DNA of 7,735 nt from Xanthobacteraceae bacterium (GTDB lineage Bacteria; Pseudomonadota; Alphaproteobacteria; Rhizobiales; Xanthobacteraceae): positions 1 through 7,735 of the forward strand of contig JASHWN010000120.1 of assembly GCA_030044035.1 (NCBI GenBank), in the 5' to 3' direction. The notes under the pieces were generated by a model. The model was given only the letters and a program-made list of their open reading frames with translations, was not told where the DNA came from and made no database searches. The translations under genes were made by a program, and so were the position numbers. Position 1 is the first letter of the stretch; the number at the start of each line of letters is the position of its first letter. This document shows, piece after piece, positions 1 through 6,372 of the stretch.

Positions 1-81
1 AATTTGATTTGGTGCGCCATGAGTGAGAGTGCCAGTACCAGTACAACGCCACGCTGCCGTGCCAGCGCAGCGACGAAATCG

Positions 82-423
82 ATGATGGTTCGGGCCGGCC
101 TTGTGACTCTTGCGATCGGCACGCCGGCTTTGGCGCACGACAACGGCCAGTTCAGCAACGTATCGCCGTCGGTGCGGGCGTGGTTCAAGGGCGTCAAGTC
201 GCAGCACGGCGTGCCATGCTGCGACATCGCCGACGGCCATCGCACCGATTATGACATGCGAAAAAATCAATACTGGGTCCCGATCAACGGCAATTGGATG
301 CCGGTGCCGGCCGACGCCGTGCTCGATAACGTCGGCAACCCGGTGGGCGACGCCGTGGTCTGGTACAGCATTTATGGCAATCACGTGGTGATCCGCTGTT
401 TCGTGCCGGGCAGCGGCGCCTGA
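82..423 (+). CDS. Small secreted protein of unknown function with Cys-Cys pair
   Basis: This reads as a 113-residue protein. Residues 1-18 form a good Sec signal peptide: a short basic start (MMVR), a hydrophobic core, and a PALA end before His-Asp-Asn. The mature part has about 95 residues and should be periplasmic or secreted. It has a GVPCCD motif (Cys46, Cys47), a later Cys106 in IRCFVPG, His42 and His53, and aromatic-rich strands (QYWVPI, AVVWYS). These suggest a small disulphide-bonded or metal-binding fold. From memory, similar small proteins are common in Bradyrhizobium and relatives, with no assigned function. The frame is open upstream, with an in-frame ATG at 19 and a TTG at 4. I chose ATG 82 (ATG 85 is equally possible) because it places the signal peptide at the N-terminus; no clear ribosome binding site supports any start. 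It is the only plus-strand gene, and its promoter lies at or beyond the left edge. Confidence 0.8.
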   Translation: MMVRAGLVTLAIGTPALAHDNGQFSNVSPSVRAWFKGVKSQHGVPCCDIADGHRTDYDMRKNQYWVPINGNWMPVPADAVLDNVGNPVGDAVVWYSIYGNHVVIRCFVPGSGA

Positions 424-483
424 CGCGGACTCCGTATCGGTGAGTTGGGCGGCTGCGCTCGCAGCGGCTTCGCAAACATAAAA

Positions 484-510
484 AGGCCGGCCGTCGGTGA
501 CGGCCGGCCT
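484..510 (-). terminator. Intrinsic terminator of the 555-968 gene
   Basis: A perfect 12-bp inverted repeat (AGGCCGGCCGTC at 484-495 and its complement at 499-510) encloses a 3-base loop. Read on the minus strand the stem ends in TTTTT (positions 484-480), as an intrinsic terminator should. It lies about 45 bases past the stop codon of the minus-strand gene ending at 555. There is no T-run on the plus strand, so it fits the minus-strand gene better than the plus-strand gene ending at 423, although the hairpin sits between two convergent genes. Confidence 0.85.
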
Positions 511-554
511 CGTCGACTACGAAACGGCTGAAAAACCGCTGCGTCAGCTCAGAT

Positions 555-968
555 TCAGCCCAAGAACCCGACGCGCTCTTGCTCGCGCGCTTCTTCGACC
601 GTGGCCGGCTGCGCCGGCAGCTGCAGCACGGTGGCTTCCTGGCCTTCGCACAACAGCGTCAGCAGCACGATACGCCCATCGGGAAATTCGAGCGCGTCGT
701 GGTGCGCGGCCAACTTGTCCTTGTTGACCTGACGGAAGATCGCGGTCTGGTGATTGATGGTCTTGGTCTTCCAGCCCAACAGGCCGGCCGGCAGGCACGC
801 AACCTCGCCGGCAAAAGCCAGCTCGGTCCCGGGCCGGATACAGACGGCCAGTCCAGGATCGTCGGCGGCGGAGAACCCGCGTGTTCCCGTCCCGAAGTCG
901 CGCGTAACGAGCTTGTCGGCGACTTTCGCCGGCCGTGATCGCACGCTTTGAAGGCTAAAGTCACACAT
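555..968 (-). CDS. Conserved-type hypothetical protein, Met-Cys-Asp start
   Basis: This is a 137-residue protein with no signal peptide or membrane segment, so probably cytoplasmic. I recognise the general pattern from Hyphomicrobiales genomes (start MCDFSL or MCDYSL, then SRPAKV.DKLVT) but know no function for it. Visible features are Cys2 directly after the initiator, Cys43 and Cys58, an AVCIRPGTEL segment (41-50), FRQVN (78-82), a His-rich AAHHDALEFPDG stretch (87-98) followed by RIVLLTLLCEGQEATVLQLP (99-118), and a charged tail. Cys and His together allow metal binding, but this is inference. The frame extends 20 codons upstream to 1028; I chose 968 because AAAGGAG at 981-975 lies 6 bases before that ATG and because the MCDF start matches the family as I remember it. 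It appears monocistronic, with a 244-base gap upstream and a strong terminator downstream. Confidence 0.82.
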   Translation of the reverse strand: MCDFSLQSVRSRPAKVADKLVTRDFGTGTRGFSAADDPGLAVCIRPGTELAFAGEVACLPAGLLGWKTKTINHQTAIFRQVNKDKLAAHHDALEFPDGRIVLLTLLCEGQEATVLQLPAQPATVEEAREQERVGFLG

Positions 969-974
969 TGGCGA

Positions 975-981
975 CTCCTTT
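975..981 (-). promoter_or_regulatory. Ribosome binding site deciding the start at 968
   Basis: AAAGGAG on the minus strand, 6 bases before the ATG at 968. It is the strongest Shine-Dalgarno match in the stretch and rules against the longer reading from 1028. Confidence 0.8.
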
Positions 982-984
982 CTT

Positions 985-1003
985 CCCGGGCCATGGTCCC
1001 GGG
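985..1003 (-). other. Leader hairpin next to the ribosome binding site
   Basis: CCCGGG occurs at 985-990 and again at 998-1003 around a 7-base centre. In the minus-strand transcript this can form a 6-bp GC stem ending 3 bases before the AAAGGAG Shine-Dalgarno. It could affect translation of the 968 gene or protect the 5' end. No T-tract follows, so it is not a terminator. The structure is visible in the sequence; any role is inference. Confidence 0.35.
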
Positions 1004-1084
1004 GCTTTCTGGTACTCAAGCCCCACAACCCTCACGAACAACGATCTCAGGCAAGAATGGTGCCGCTCGGCGCGAAGAAAAGAC

Positions 1085-1110
1085 ATCGCGGTGTACGTAA
1101 GCCACGTTCC
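1085..1110 (-). promoter_or_regulatory. Possible ECF-type promoter for the 968 gene
   Basis: The minus strand reads GGAAC (1110-1106), 17 bases, then CGAT (1088-1085). The alphaproteobacterial general stress sigma factor EcfG recognises GGAAC, 16-17 bases, CGTT. The -35 element fits exactly and the -10 element has one mismatch. The implied leader is about 110 bases and would include the hairpin at 985-1003. A GGAAC by chance in a gap of this size is not rare, so this is weak. I see little else in the 969-1212 gap. Confidence 0.25.
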
Positions 1111-1212
1111 GCTCGCGCCGCGTCCGCGCGGCGACATTCGTTGACCGCAAGCCGTTTGCGAATTTTGCCGGGATTTGAGGCGGATGTGCGGCCCCGCTCC
1201 GCGGGCAGGCGG

Positions 1213-1617
1213 TCACTTGACCGTGATGCCGCCGACCATGCCGTACCAATCGTGGTCGGCGCAGCGCAGGTCATATTTGCCCGGCTTGTGCGGCGTCAGG
1301 AATACGTCCTTCTTGTCGCCGGGGTGCAGCGTCACTTCGCTGCCCCTATTGTCGAGGACGTCGGGATTGTCGATCGTGGCGGTTGCGAAAAATACCGGGG
1401 CCGTGAACTCGTGCGTCTCGGTGCCGTGGTTTTCCAGGTGCAATTGATAGTGCGCGCCGTGCCGAAAAATCAGGCGATCGGGCTTGAAGCTGTAGTCGAC
1501 CATGACGACGTCGAGCTTGACCGGTTTCGGCGCCGACTGCGCCAGCGGGGTGGCGAGCAGCAGTCCAAGGAGGCAGCCAATGCGCCAAAGCGCGCGGGTC
1601 TGGCGCACGATCGTCAT
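1213..1617 (-). CDS. Periplasmic cupredoxin (plastocyanin-type blue copper protein)
   Basis: A 134-residue single-domain type 1 copper protein that should carry electrons or bind copper in the periplasm. Residues 1-29 form a Sec signal peptide (basic start, GCLLGLLLATPL core, likely cut after AQSA). The mature domain has the cupredoxin opening VDYSFKPDRLIFRHG (40-54), a first copper ligand His69 in THEF, and the C-terminal ligand loop RCADHDWYGMVGGITV with Cys119, His122 and Met127. The spacing Cys-x2-His-x4-Met is that of plastocyanin, and all four canonical ligands are present. The start at 1617 has only a weak ribosome binding site (AGGG touches the ATG); no better start keeps the signal peptide. 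It lies 72 bases downstream of the efflux transporter gene on the same strand and could be cotranscribed with it. The redox partner cannot be told from the sequence. Confidence 0.9.
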   Translation of the reverse strand: MTIVRQTRALWRIGCLLGLLLATPLAQSAPKPVKLDVVMVDYSFKPDRLIFRHGAHYQLHLENHGTETHEFTAPVFFATATIDNPDVLDNRGSEVTLHPGDKKDVFLTPHKPGKYDLRCADHDWYGMVGGITVK

Positions 1618-1625
1618 CCCTGTAT

Positions 1626-1635
1626 TTCGGCCGAA
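1626..1635 (-). promoter_or_regulatory. 10-bp palindrome just before the cupredoxin start
   Basis: TTCGGCCGAA is a perfect palindrome ending 8 bases before the ATG at 1617, within the 72-base gap after the transporter gene. It could be a small operator or a chance GC palindrome. It does not resemble the CueR copper operator. Confidence 0.15.
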
Positions 1636-1689
1636 GTGAACTAAAGGTCGGCGTTCGCGCGATTCTTATGGCGCAAAACTAGGCACGGC

Positions 1690-3303
1690 TCAATGCGCAG
1701 CTGCGGCCCGACCCGGCCCGGACACCGGTTTTATCGCCAAGAGCACGACCGGGACGAGCACCGCGGTAAAAATCGCCCATGTGTAGAACACGTCGATATA
1801 GGCCAAGAGCGCAGCCTGGCTGCTGACCAGCTGGCCGATGAAGCCGTACGCATGGGACTGCGCGGTCGTGGGCGGCGCGCCCTGCTGGATGAAGTACTGA
1901 TTCATGTGCTGCATTGTCGATTGAAACGCCGGCGACGACGGCACCATGTTTTCGACCAGGCGCGATTGATGGAATTGGCTGCGCCGCAACAGCTCGGTAT
2001 TGGCGAGCGAGACGCCGACGCTGCCGCCGAGGTTGCGCGCGACGTTGATCAGGGCCGAGCCTTCGCTGGTCTTGTTTTGCGGCAGTCCGTCGTAAGCGAT
2101 GGTGTTGATCGGAATGAACAGGAACGGCAGGCCGATCACCTGAAAGATGCGCACCATGGCAAAGTACCAGAAGGTGGCGTCGGGGGTTAGGCTGGTGGAG
2201 TACCACATCGCCAGCGCCACCGCGCCGAGCCCGAAGGCGATCCAGTATTTCGGCTGCATCAGGCCGGTGACCTGGCCGGCAATGGGCATCAGCAGCAGCA
2301 TCGCCAGGCCGCCCGGCATCACGGCGAGACCGGACAGCTCTGCCGTGTAGGGGAAGCTCGTCTGCAACAGCTGCGGCAGGATCTGGTTGGAGCCGAACAG
2401 GATCGCGCCGACCGTCAGCATGATGCAAAATGCGATGCCGAACTGGCGCCGGAACAGCAGGCGAAGGTCGACGATCGGTTCGCGCTCGGTCAGCTCCCAG
2501 ATCAGGAAGAAGACGAACGCCGCCGCGGCGATCAGGCTGAACGCGATGATCGTGTTGGATTTGAACCAGTCGTCCTCCTGGCCGCGGTCGAGCACGAATT
2601 CCAGGCTGCCGAAGGTGAGCGCGATCAGGCCAAAGCCGGTCCAGTCGACGCGCAAGCCGCCGGCCAGGAGCTCGCGCCGTTCGCGTTTGAGCGCTTCCGG
2701 CTCGACCAGCACCCAATTCACCAGGATCAGCGAAACGATGCCGATCGGGATATTGATGAAGAAAATCCAGTGCCAGGAGTAATTGTCGGTGATCCAGCCG
2801 CCGAGCGTCGGCCCGACCGTCGGCGCCACGATGACGGCGATGCCGTAGAGCGCAAAAGCCTGCGCCCGCCGCTGCGGCGGAAAGGTATCGGCGAGGATCG
2901 CCTGTTCGCTGGTCGGCATGCCGCCGCCGCCGAGGCCCTGCAGGATGCGGAAGAAGATCAAGGCGTTCAGACTCGTCGCCAATCCGCACAGCAGCGAGCT
3001 TGCCGTGAACAACGCCACGCAGATCATGTAGAAGCGCTTGCGGCCGATGACGTTGGACAGCCAGCCGCTGACCGGCAGCACCACTGCGTTGGCGATCAGG
3101 TAGGTCGTCACCACCCAGGTGCTCTCGTCGATGCTGGCGCCGAGGCTGCCGGCGATGTAGCGCAGCGACACGTTGGCGATCGCGGTGTCGAGCACGACCA
3201 TGAAGGTGGCGATCGAGACGATGATGGCGACGAGCCAGGGGTTGCGGTCGCCGGCAGCCGAGCGGCTCGCGCTCCAGCTGCCGCGCTGGGCCTGCTCGCT
3301 CAT
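1690..3303 (-). CDS. emrB: EmrB/QacA-type (DHA2) MFS drug efflux transporter
   Basis: A 537-residue inner-membrane proton antiporter of the 14-helix DHA2 family, probably exporting lipophilic or amphipathic toxicants. E. coli EmrB, from memory, is about 510 residues. Visible family motifs are LDTAIANVSLRYIAGSLGAS around 38-57 (first helix and loop), STWVVTTYLIANAV (61-74), motif A GWLSNVIGRKRFY (80-92), FFRILQGLGGGGMPTSEQA (117-135), and the antiporter motif C region GIAVIVAPTVGPTLGGW (154-170) followed by NYSWHWIFFINIPIG (174-188). Further hydrophobic segments run to about residue 525. The start at 3303 overlaps the stop of the adaptor gene as ATGA, so the two are translationally coupled; the open frame upstream of 3303 only shadows the adaptor gene. 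The partner and gene order match emrA-emrB. No outer-membrane TolC-type gene and no MarR/TetR regulator is visible nearby. The substrate cannot be predicted. Confidence 0.95.
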   Translation of the reverse strand: MSEQAQRGSWSASRSAAGDRNPWLVAIIVSIATFMVVLDTAIANVSLRYIAGSLGASIDESTWVVTTYLIANAVVLPVSGWLSNVIGRKRFYMICVALFTASSLLCGLATSLNALIFFRILQGLGGGGMPTSEQAILADTFPPQRRAQAFALYGIAVIVAPTVGPTLGGWITDNYSWHWIFFINIPIGIVSLILVNWVLVEPEALKRERRELLAGGLRVDWTGFGLIALTFGSLEFVLDRGQEDDWFKSNTIIAFSLIAAAAFVFFLIWELTEREPIVDLRLLFRRQFGIAFCIMLTVGAILFGSNQILPQLLQTSFPYTAELSGLAVMPGGLAMLLLMPIAGQVTGLMQPKYWIAFGLGAVALAMWYSTSLTPDATFWYFAMVRIFQVIGLPFLFIPINTIAYDGLPQNKTSEGSALINVARNLGGSVGVSLANTELLRRSQFHQSRLVENMVPSSPAFQSTMQHMNQYFIQQGAPPTTAQSHAYGFIGQLVSSQAALLAYIDVFYTWAIFTAVLVPVVLLAIKPVSGPGRAAAAH

Positions 3304-4418
3304 CGCACCTTCACGCTCGGCACGGCCGACATGCCGGGGCCGAGCAGTACGTCGGGCCGCTTGTCGAACACGATCTTGACCGGTACCCGCTGTACGATCT
3401 TGACGTAATTGCCGGTCGCGTTCTCGGGCGGCAGCAGGCTGAACGCCGTGCCGCTGCCGGCCTGGACGCTGTCGACGTGGCCCTTGAAGGTGTGGTTCGG
3501 GAAGGCGTCGACCGCGATGTCGACCGGTTGGCCCGGCCGCAGATTGGCAAGCTGGGTTTCCTTGAAATTCGCCGTCACCCAAACGTCGAGCGGGACGAAC
3601 ATCATCAGGGCCTGACCGGCCGCCGCATAGTCGCCTTTGGCCGCGGTGAGCTTGGTGACGTAGCCGTCGACCGGCGCCGTGATCACGGTGCGGCCGAGAT
3701 TGACCTTCGCCTGCTCGAGGCCGGCGCGCTGCTGCTCCAATTGCGCCTTGGCCTGCAGCGTTTGGCTCTGCAGCACCGGCAGCTGCTTGGCGGTGGCGAC
3801 CGCGTTGGCCTCGGCGGCGGCGGAGGTCGCCTGCGCCTGCAGCAAATTGGAGTGGTATTGCTGGGCCGTTTCGACGGTGACCGCGCCGGTTTTGACGAGC
3901 CGCTCGTAGCGTTCGTCTTCCTGCTGCGCGAAGGTGAGCGCCGCCTGCGCCTGCACCGTTTGTTTGTCGGCCTGCTCGATGCGCGCCTGCTGCGCGGCGA
4001 TTTGCGCGTTGAGATTGGCGATGTTGGCCTGTGCCTGATCGACCTGCGCGTTGCCCTGGTCGGTCTGCACCTGATAGTCGCTGGGGTCGAGCCGCACCAG
4101 CACGGTGCCGGCCTTGACGACCTGATTGTCGGTCACCGGCACGTCGACGACCTGGGCATTGACCTGCGCGCTGATGGTGACGGTGCGCGCGTCGATGAAG
4201 GCGTCGTCGGTCGATTCATAATGGCTGGCGTTGATCCACCAGACTATCGTGCCGACGCCGAGGGCGATGACGATGGCCGCGATCGTCAGCACCAGCGTCC
4301 GCCGCGCGCGCAGGCGGTCAAGCCGGGATGGTTCCCCTGGCTTCTCCATGGGGCTCGGCCGCGCCGGGCGGCCCGGCACGGTCTCCTGGCGGCGTTCGTC
4401 GTCGACCCGTTGGTCCAT
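3300..4418 (-). CDS. emrA: EmrA/HlyD-type periplasmic adaptor of the efflux pump
   Basis: A 372-residue membrane fusion protein that should link the EmrB-type transporter to an outer-membrane channel. Order of parts: a charged cytoplasmic N-terminus (1-40), one membrane helix (about 41-61), the HYESTDDAFIDARTVTISAQV segment (66-86) typical of EmrA, a first half of the lipoyl domain (about 82-112, VTDNQVVKAGTVLVRLDP), a long Gln/Ala-rich coiled-coil hairpin (about 115-242), the second lipoyl half (NLGRTVITAPVDGYV, 240-254), then beta-barrel segments with the RPGQPVDIAVDAFP motif (294-307). The C-terminus overlaps the emrB start by 4 bases. No strong ribosome binding site precedes 4418; ATG 4349 (residue 24), closer to the membrane helix, is an alternative start. 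The gene begins 112 bases downstream of the anti-sigma gene on the same strand, so read-through from that operon is possible. Confidence 0.95.
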   Translation of the reverse strand: MDQRVDDERRQETVPGRPARPSPMEKPGEPSRLDRLRARRTLVLTIAAIVIALGVGTIVWWINASHYESTDDAFIDARTVTISAQVNAQVVDVPVTDNQVVKAGTVLVRLDPSDYQVQTDQGNAQVDQAQANIANLNAQIAAQQARIEQADKQTVQAQAALTFAQQEDERYERLVKTGAVTVETAQQYHSNLLQAQATSAAAEANAVATAKQLPVLQSQTLQAKAQLEQQRAGLEQAKVNLGRTVITAPVDGYVTKLTAAKGDYAAAGQALMMFVPLDVWVTANFKETQLANLRPGQPVDIAVDAFPNHTFKGHVDSVQAGSGTAFSLLPPENATGNYVKIVQRVPVKIVFDKRPDVLLGPGMSAVPSVKVR

Positions 4419-4472
4419 GCTTTGATCGAACGTATGCGCAGCGGCTCCGTTTCCCCTCCCGGAAGGAAAGCG

Positions 4473-4484
4473 GCCCGCGCGGGC
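4473..4484. repeat. 12-bp GC palindrome between the sigma operon and the efflux pair
   Basis: GCCCGCGCGGGC is perfectly self-complementary and lies in the 112-base gap between the anti-sigma stop and the adaptor start. It could form a short 4-bp stem with a 4-base loop, or be a dimeric protein site. No T-run follows on either strand, so it is not a convincing intrinsic terminator. The rest of the gap (4419-4530) shows no clear promoter. Confidence 0.25.
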
Positions 4485-4530
4485 AATCGGTTTCCGACGT
4501 GGTGTAGCGATTATCGTCGCAGGAGGCTAG

Positions 4531-5328
4531 TCACGACGCCGCGCCCGGCCGCAGCGAAGCCGCTATTTTGCCGGCGAATTCGCCGAGCTCTTCGCCGTCG
4601 AGGTCGCTGACCGCCCAGAATTCGAGGCCTTGCCCGGACCAATGGCGGACATTGTAGCCCTGCACGCTGCGCGCCGTCATCGCGGCGTGCGCGGCGCCGA
4701 GATGCTGGGCGACGAACAGATTGATGATGTGCTTGCGCCGCCGATACACGACCGAGGCGACCGGCTCGCCGTCGATGTAGTCGAGGCGGCCGCCAAGGAG
4801 CGTGAAGCCCTGCGCGGTCAGATCGATCACCGGCGGGGCGACGTCGACCTTGCCGTCGAACCACGGCTTGACCGTGTGCTGGTCGCTGGTTTCGACATCC
4901 ATCAGATGGTTGGCCTGCAGCGAACGGATATGCGCCGACACCACGTCGTTGGCGACCGCCTGGTCCTGATCGTTGTGGAAAACGGTGAGCATCAGGCTTG
5001 CCGCAAGCGCGCCGGAGGCCACCGCGCCGGCGCCGAAGCCTGAGAAGAACGAGCGCCGCGACGGCCGCAACGGCAACACCGCGGCGCTGGCGCGCCCTGA
5101 CGCCGGCGCTGCCGGCAGCGCCGCCTCGATCCGCGCCCGCAGTGCGGCCGGCGCTTTTTGTTTGAGGTCCGCGCCGGCCATGGCGGCGCGCATGGCGCGA
5201 AACGCGGCGAGCTTCTCGGCGCAGTCGGGGCAGTCCGCAATGTGGGCTTCGACGTCGCGCGCGTGCCCGGCGTCGAGTTCGCCGTCGAGCAGCGCATGCA
5301 GCATGATTTCGGCTTCGGCGCAGTTCAT
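4531..5328 (-). CDS. Transmembrane zinc-binding anti-sigma factor
   Basis: A 265-residue protein that should hold the adjacent ECF sigma factor inactive at the inner membrane. Residues 1-45 carry the ZAS zinc-binding anti-sigma motif: Cys3, then His29-x3-Cys33-x2-Cys36 in AHIADCPDC. A charged linker follows, then one membrane segment (about 93-117), then a periplasmic domain of about 148 residues with GRLDYIDGEPVASVVYRRRK (180-199) and YNVRHWSGQGLEFWAVSDL (225-243). From memory this periplasmic domain is found in many proteobacterial ECF anti-sigma factors and is presumed to sense the signal. The start overlaps the sigma stop as ATGA, which confirms the partnership and suggests coupled translation. 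An oddity is SRRSFF at 90-95, directly before the membrane segment, which looks like a twin-arginine (Tat) motif. No anti-sigma protease gene is visible in the window. Confidence 0.92.
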   Translation of the reverse strand: MNCAEAEIMLHALLDGELDAGHARDVEAHIADCPDCAEKLAAFRAMRAAMAGADLKQKAPAALRARIEAALPAAPASGRASAAVLPLRPSRRSFFSGFGAGAVASGALAASLMLTVFHNDQDQAVANDVVSAHIRSLQANHLMDVETSDQHTVKPWFDGKVDVAPPVIDLTAQGFTLLGGRLDYIDGEPVASVVYRRRKHIINLFVAQHLGAAHAAMTARSVQGYNVRHWSGQGLEFWAVSDLDGEELGEFAGKIAASLRPGAAS

Positions 5329-5882
5329 GACGGCGCTCCCTCCGCGGCGTTCCAGGCCGAACGCAGCATGCCGCGCGCGCGCGCGAGCCGCGACATCACG
5401 GTGCCGACCGGCACGCCGGCGACTTGCGCGATTTCCTGATACGACAGGTCGTTGATCTCGCGCATCACGATGGTTTCACGGAACGGCTGCGGCAGTTCGG
5501 CGACGAGCCGGCGGATGATGGCGTCATCGTGCTCGCGAACGAGCGCCGATTCGGGGGTAGCTTGCGGCTCCTGCCATAACGGCACGTCCTCGGCGTTCGC
5601 CTCGAACTCGCCATCGGCGGCCGGATCGAGCTTGCCGCGGCGCGTAAACTCGGCATTGCAGACGTTGCGCAGGATGGTCAAAAGCCACGGCTTCATGGCC
5701 GGACCTCGATAGCTGTCGAAATGGCGGAACGCGCGCAAATAGCACTCCTGAACCGCGTCATCGGCGTCGGCGGCATTGCGCAACAGACAGCGGGCGAGCG
5801 CATAGGCGTCGTCGAGGTAAGGCAGCGCGGCGTCGCGAAAGCGCCGCGCTTTGTCGTGCTCGTCGCCGGCATAACCTGCCAT
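5325..5882 (-). CDS. ECF-type RNA polymerase sigma factor
   Basis: A 185-residue group 4 (ECF) sigma factor. Sigma region 2 spans about 15-83, with DADDAVQECYLRAFRHF (39-55) for core binding and -10 recognition and MKPWLLTILRNV (63-74). A linker of about 35 residues follows. Sigma region 4 spans about 120-175, with the helix-turn-helix SYQEIAQVAGVPVGTVMSRLARAR (147-170), which reads the -35 element. There is no extra C-terminal domain. It overlaps the anti-sigma gene by 4 bases and is third in the operon. The start is uncertain. ATG 5882 gives a normal ECF length. An in-frame ATG at 5972, two bases after the stop of the cupredoxin gene, would add a 30-residue Pro/Gly/Ala-rich tail and give tighter operon spacing. 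Neither has a good ribosome binding site. By analogy with other ECF systems the sigma factor probably activates its own operon; see the promoter candidate at 7381-7406. Confidence 0.93.
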   Translation of the reverse strand: MAGYAGDEHDKARRFRDAALPYLDDAYALARCLLRNAADADDAVQECYLRAFRHFDSYRGPAMKPWLLTILRNVCNAEFTRRGKLDPAADGEFEANAEDVPLWQEPQATPESALVREHDDAIIRRLVAELPQPFRETIVMREINDLSYQEIAQVAGVPVGTVMSRLARARGMLRSAWNAAEGAPS

Positions 5883-5974
5883 CGAATAGCGCCCGGTGGG
5901 TCCCGACGCCCCTGACGCTTGGTCTGCCGCTTCCCGGAGCGGAGCAGGACCGGGATGCGGCCGATCCAGCATTT

Positions 5975-6361
5975 TTAAGGCATCGCGTTCTCGCCCGTTG
6001 CCGCTTCTACCACGATCGTCCCCATCATGTGCGGGTGGATGTAGCAGAAGTACTGATAAGTGCCGGGCGTGGTGAACGTGAACGAAAAGGCGTCGTCGGT
6101 GTCCAGCGCCTTCGATCGGTTGAAGGCATTGTCGGCCGAGGCGATGCCATGCGGGATGTCGTCCTTGTTGGTCCAGGTGACCGTGGTGCCGGCCTTCACG
6201 GTCAGCTTGCCTGGGCTGAACGTGAAATTGTCGATCGATATCCCGCTCGCCGGCTTGTTCTGCGACCATGCCGGCAGGACCAACGGAGCCAGCAACGGGC
6301 CGCAGGCTGCACCCAGCGCGGCGGCGACGAGCGAACCTCTTATTGTTTTTAGGTCCAACAT
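5975..6361 (-). CDS. Periplasmic cupredoxin (amicyanin/pseudoazurin-type)
   Basis: A 128-residue type 1 copper protein. Residues 1-33 form a rather long signal peptide (basic DLKTIRGS, hydrophobic core, likely cut near LPAWS). The mature domain begins ISIDNFTFSPGKLTVKAGTTVTW (41-63), the usual cupredoxin opening. The ligands are His71 in DIPHGI and the loop FCYIHPHMMG with Cys106, His109 and Met112 (or Met113). The Cys-x2-His-x2-Met spacing is that of amicyanin and pseudoazurin, unlike the Cys-x2-His-x4-Met protein at 1213-1617. It follows the phosphoesterase gene by 11 bases and has a moderate ribosome binding site (GAAGGG, spaced about 8 bases), so it is clearly in the same operon. It may act as a copper or electron carrier, or protect the envelope under the stress sensed by the sigma/anti-sigma pair. 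That role is inferred from position only. Confidence 0.92.
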   Translation of the reverse strand: MLDLKTIRGSLVAAALGAACGPLLAPLVLPAWSQNKPASGISIDNFTFSPGKLTVKAGTTVTWTNKDDIPHGIASADNAFNRSKALDTDDAFSFTFTTPGTYQYFCYIHPHMMGTIVVEAATGENAMP

Positions 6362-6372
6362 GGGCGCGCCCT

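Noticed and set aside
452..465. GCTGC/GCAGC hairpin after the plus-strand gene
   Set aside because: A 5-bp stem with no T-run directly after it on the plus strand; the much stronger hairpin at 484-510 lies close by.
1192..1206. Possible terminator after the cupredoxin gene (CCCGC/GCGGG stem)
   Set aside because: The stem is only 5 bp with a 3-base loop and no T-run follows on the minus strand.
1016..1274. Two short minus-strand frames (75 and 77 codons) in the 969-1212 gap
   Set aside because: Both run into the 3' end of the cupredoxin gene in other frames, have Arg/Ala-rich composition and lack ribosome binding sites.
1057..1644. Plus-strand frame of 195 codons across the upstream gap and the cupredoxin gene
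   Set aside because: Most of it is antisense to the plastocyanin-type gene, and the part in the gap has an Arg-rich composition and no convincing ribosome binding site.
1679..2989. Second minus-strand frame of 436 codons within the transporter gene
   Set aside because: It is an out-of-frame reading of the EmrB-type gene; Arg/Ala/Asp-rich translation with no membrane segments.
4425..4455. GGAAA with CGTT at 17 bases upstream of the adaptor gene, resembling an EcfG promoter
   Set aside because: The -35 element is off consensus, and the -10 would sit only about 10 bases before the ATG at 4418, leaving almost no leader; it is also unlike the operon promoter candidate.
3477..4610. Long open plus-strand frame of 377 codons opposite the adaptor gene
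   Set aside because: It is antisense to a clear HlyD/EmrA protein, has a low-complexity Arg/Gly/Leu-rich composition and no recognisable domain; such frames are expected opposite GC-rich coding DNA.
5372..5384. CG dinucleotide run in the sigma gene
   Set aside because: It encodes the Arg-Ala repeats of the LARARG segment after the helix-turn-helix in frame, so codon use explains it.
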